Part shown: piece after piece, positions 4,570-5,100 of the stretch
How positions within the stretch are numbered: position 1 is the first letter of the stretch
Layout: each line of letters begins with the position of its first letter
Origin: a bacterium
GTDB lineage: Bacteria > Chloroflexota > Dormibacteria > Aeolococcales > Bog-877
DNA: 5,100 nt
NCBI GenBank assembly: GCA_021844355.1
Contig: JAKBTP010000103.1
Location: forward strand, 1-5,100
Direction of reading: 5' to 3'
The notes under the pieces: model-generated
The model's database searches: none
Seen by the model: only the letters and a program-made list of their open reading frames with translations
Told to the model about the DNA's origin: nothing
Translations under genes and position numbers: made by a program

Positions 4570-5100
4570 TCACTCGGCGGCAACGGCCACGGCCTCACCG
4601 CCGACGAGGAGTTCCAAGGTGGCGCCGACCCGCTCGATGGCGGTCAGCGCCTCCGGCCCGTGAGCCTGCAGCAGTGGACCCAGCGGCACCGGGACGTGGT
4701 TGGCCCTGGAGAGGACCAGCGCCGCCGCCGCCGCGAGCAGGTCGCTGTCAACGGAGGCGGCCCTCAGCGTCCCGACGGCGGCCTCGGCGAGCTGGTGCGA
4801 GGTGAGCCGGGAGAGGGTTCCCGGGGGCAGCCGCCGGGCGGAGTGCAGCGCTCGGGCCACGGCGGCCTCCCCCAGGTTGAAGAGCGGAGGAGCCGGAAGG
4901 GAGTGGTTCGCCCCTTGGGGAGTTGCGGGTGCCCTGACAGTCGACTCGCGGGCCAGCACGCGCTCGGGACGCGCCTCGGGCAGCGCGGCAGGTGGGGGAG
5001 ATGCCGTGAATGAGACCGCGGCGAAGTCGACGCCGTCGGCGGCCTGGTGCTTGTCCGCCATGCTGGCGTGCAGGTAGCGTCCCGTGGTCGTGATGTTGGT
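4570..5100 (-). CDS. C-terminal part of a tyrosine recombinase with long extension
   Basis: The frame is open to the right edge, and its first visible residues read TNITTTGRYLHA, then SMADKHQAAD. This is the end of a phage-type integrase or Xer-like tyrosine recombinase: the Tyr (codon 5074-5076) in Thr-Gly-Arg-Tyr-Leu-His is the nucleophile that attaches to DNA during site-specific recombination. The Arg and His residues of the active site must lie outside the window. Family members normally stop within some 20 residues of this motif. Here about 165 more residues follow: a Pro/Ala-rich linker, then an Ala/Leu-rich helical stretch including SHQLAEAAVGTLRAA and LEALVGG-like helices before the stop. 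Strong G/C preference at third positions suggests the extension is truly coded. An ATG at 5061 lies after the Tyr and is not a plausible start. Confidence 0.75.
   Translation of the reverse strand, partial: TNITTTGRYLHASMADKHQAADGVDFAAVSFTASPPPAALPEARPERVLARESTVRAPATPQGANHSLPAPPLFNLGEAAVARALHSARRLPPGTLSRLTSHQLAEAAVGTLRAASVDSDLLAAAAALVLSRANHVPVPLGPLLQAHGPEALTAIERVGATLELLVGGEAVAVAAE

Noticed and set aside
4370..4598. Two short minus-strand open frames and an ACCGTTCG/CGAACGGT inverted repeat (4451-4458, 4537-4544)
   Set aside because: The frames overlap the TA promoter or recombinase end and show no motif; the eight-base repeat is widely spaced and unconvincing as an attachment or operator site.
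1..5100. CRISPR array, rRNA, insertion sequence ends
   Set aside because: No regularly spaced repeats, no rRNA motifs and no transposase with terminal inverted repeats can be seen.

Overview
The window is G+C-rich throughout, with strong G/C preference at third codon positions. The promoters have actinobacterial-type -10 boxes set for leaderless transcripts, and there is a remnant of a DUF6788-like protein, a family I associate with actinobacterial mobile DNA. This points to an actinobacterium (Actinomycetota) or a related high-GC lineage. The taxonomy is an inference; no rRNA or housekeeping marker is present.

The stretch is accessory DNA dominated by type II toxin-antitoxin (TA) genes of the VapBC kind. 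From left to right: about 426 bases with no recognisable gene. Then a plus-strand Phd-type antitoxin (427-663) overlapping a PIN-domain toxin (663-1145). Next a minus-strand pair, an RHH antitoxin (1739-1975) followed by a PIN toxin (1326-1724), which converges on the first pair. Then a start-less, truncated DUF6788-like remnant on the plus strand (about 2074-2298). A minus-strand gene (2416-3102) encodes a coiled-coil protein with a possible nuclease-like C-terminal domain. A plus-strand PIN fragment without an antitoxin (from 3255) appears to be decaying. A third complete pair lies on the minus strand: a Phd-type antitoxin (4081-4356) followed by a PIN toxin (3663-4073). Finally, a minus-strand frame (4570 to beyond the right edge) begins inside the C-terminal catalytic motif of a tyrosine recombinase and continues into an unusually long C-terminal extension.

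Each antitoxin precedes its toxin, as expected when antitoxin and TA complex repress their own promoter. In all three pairs and in the coiled-coil gene, a TANNNT box lies 6 or 7 bases before the ATG and there is no Shine-Dalgarno sequence, so these mRNAs are predicted to be leaderless. All three TA promoters carry palindromes or repeats over or beside the -10 box, which are candidate operators. The integrase end, broken mobile-element remnant, decayed PIN gene and three intact but unlike TA pairs together suggest a TA-rich integrated island. The parts I cannot explain from known families are the coiled-coil gene and the recombinase extension.
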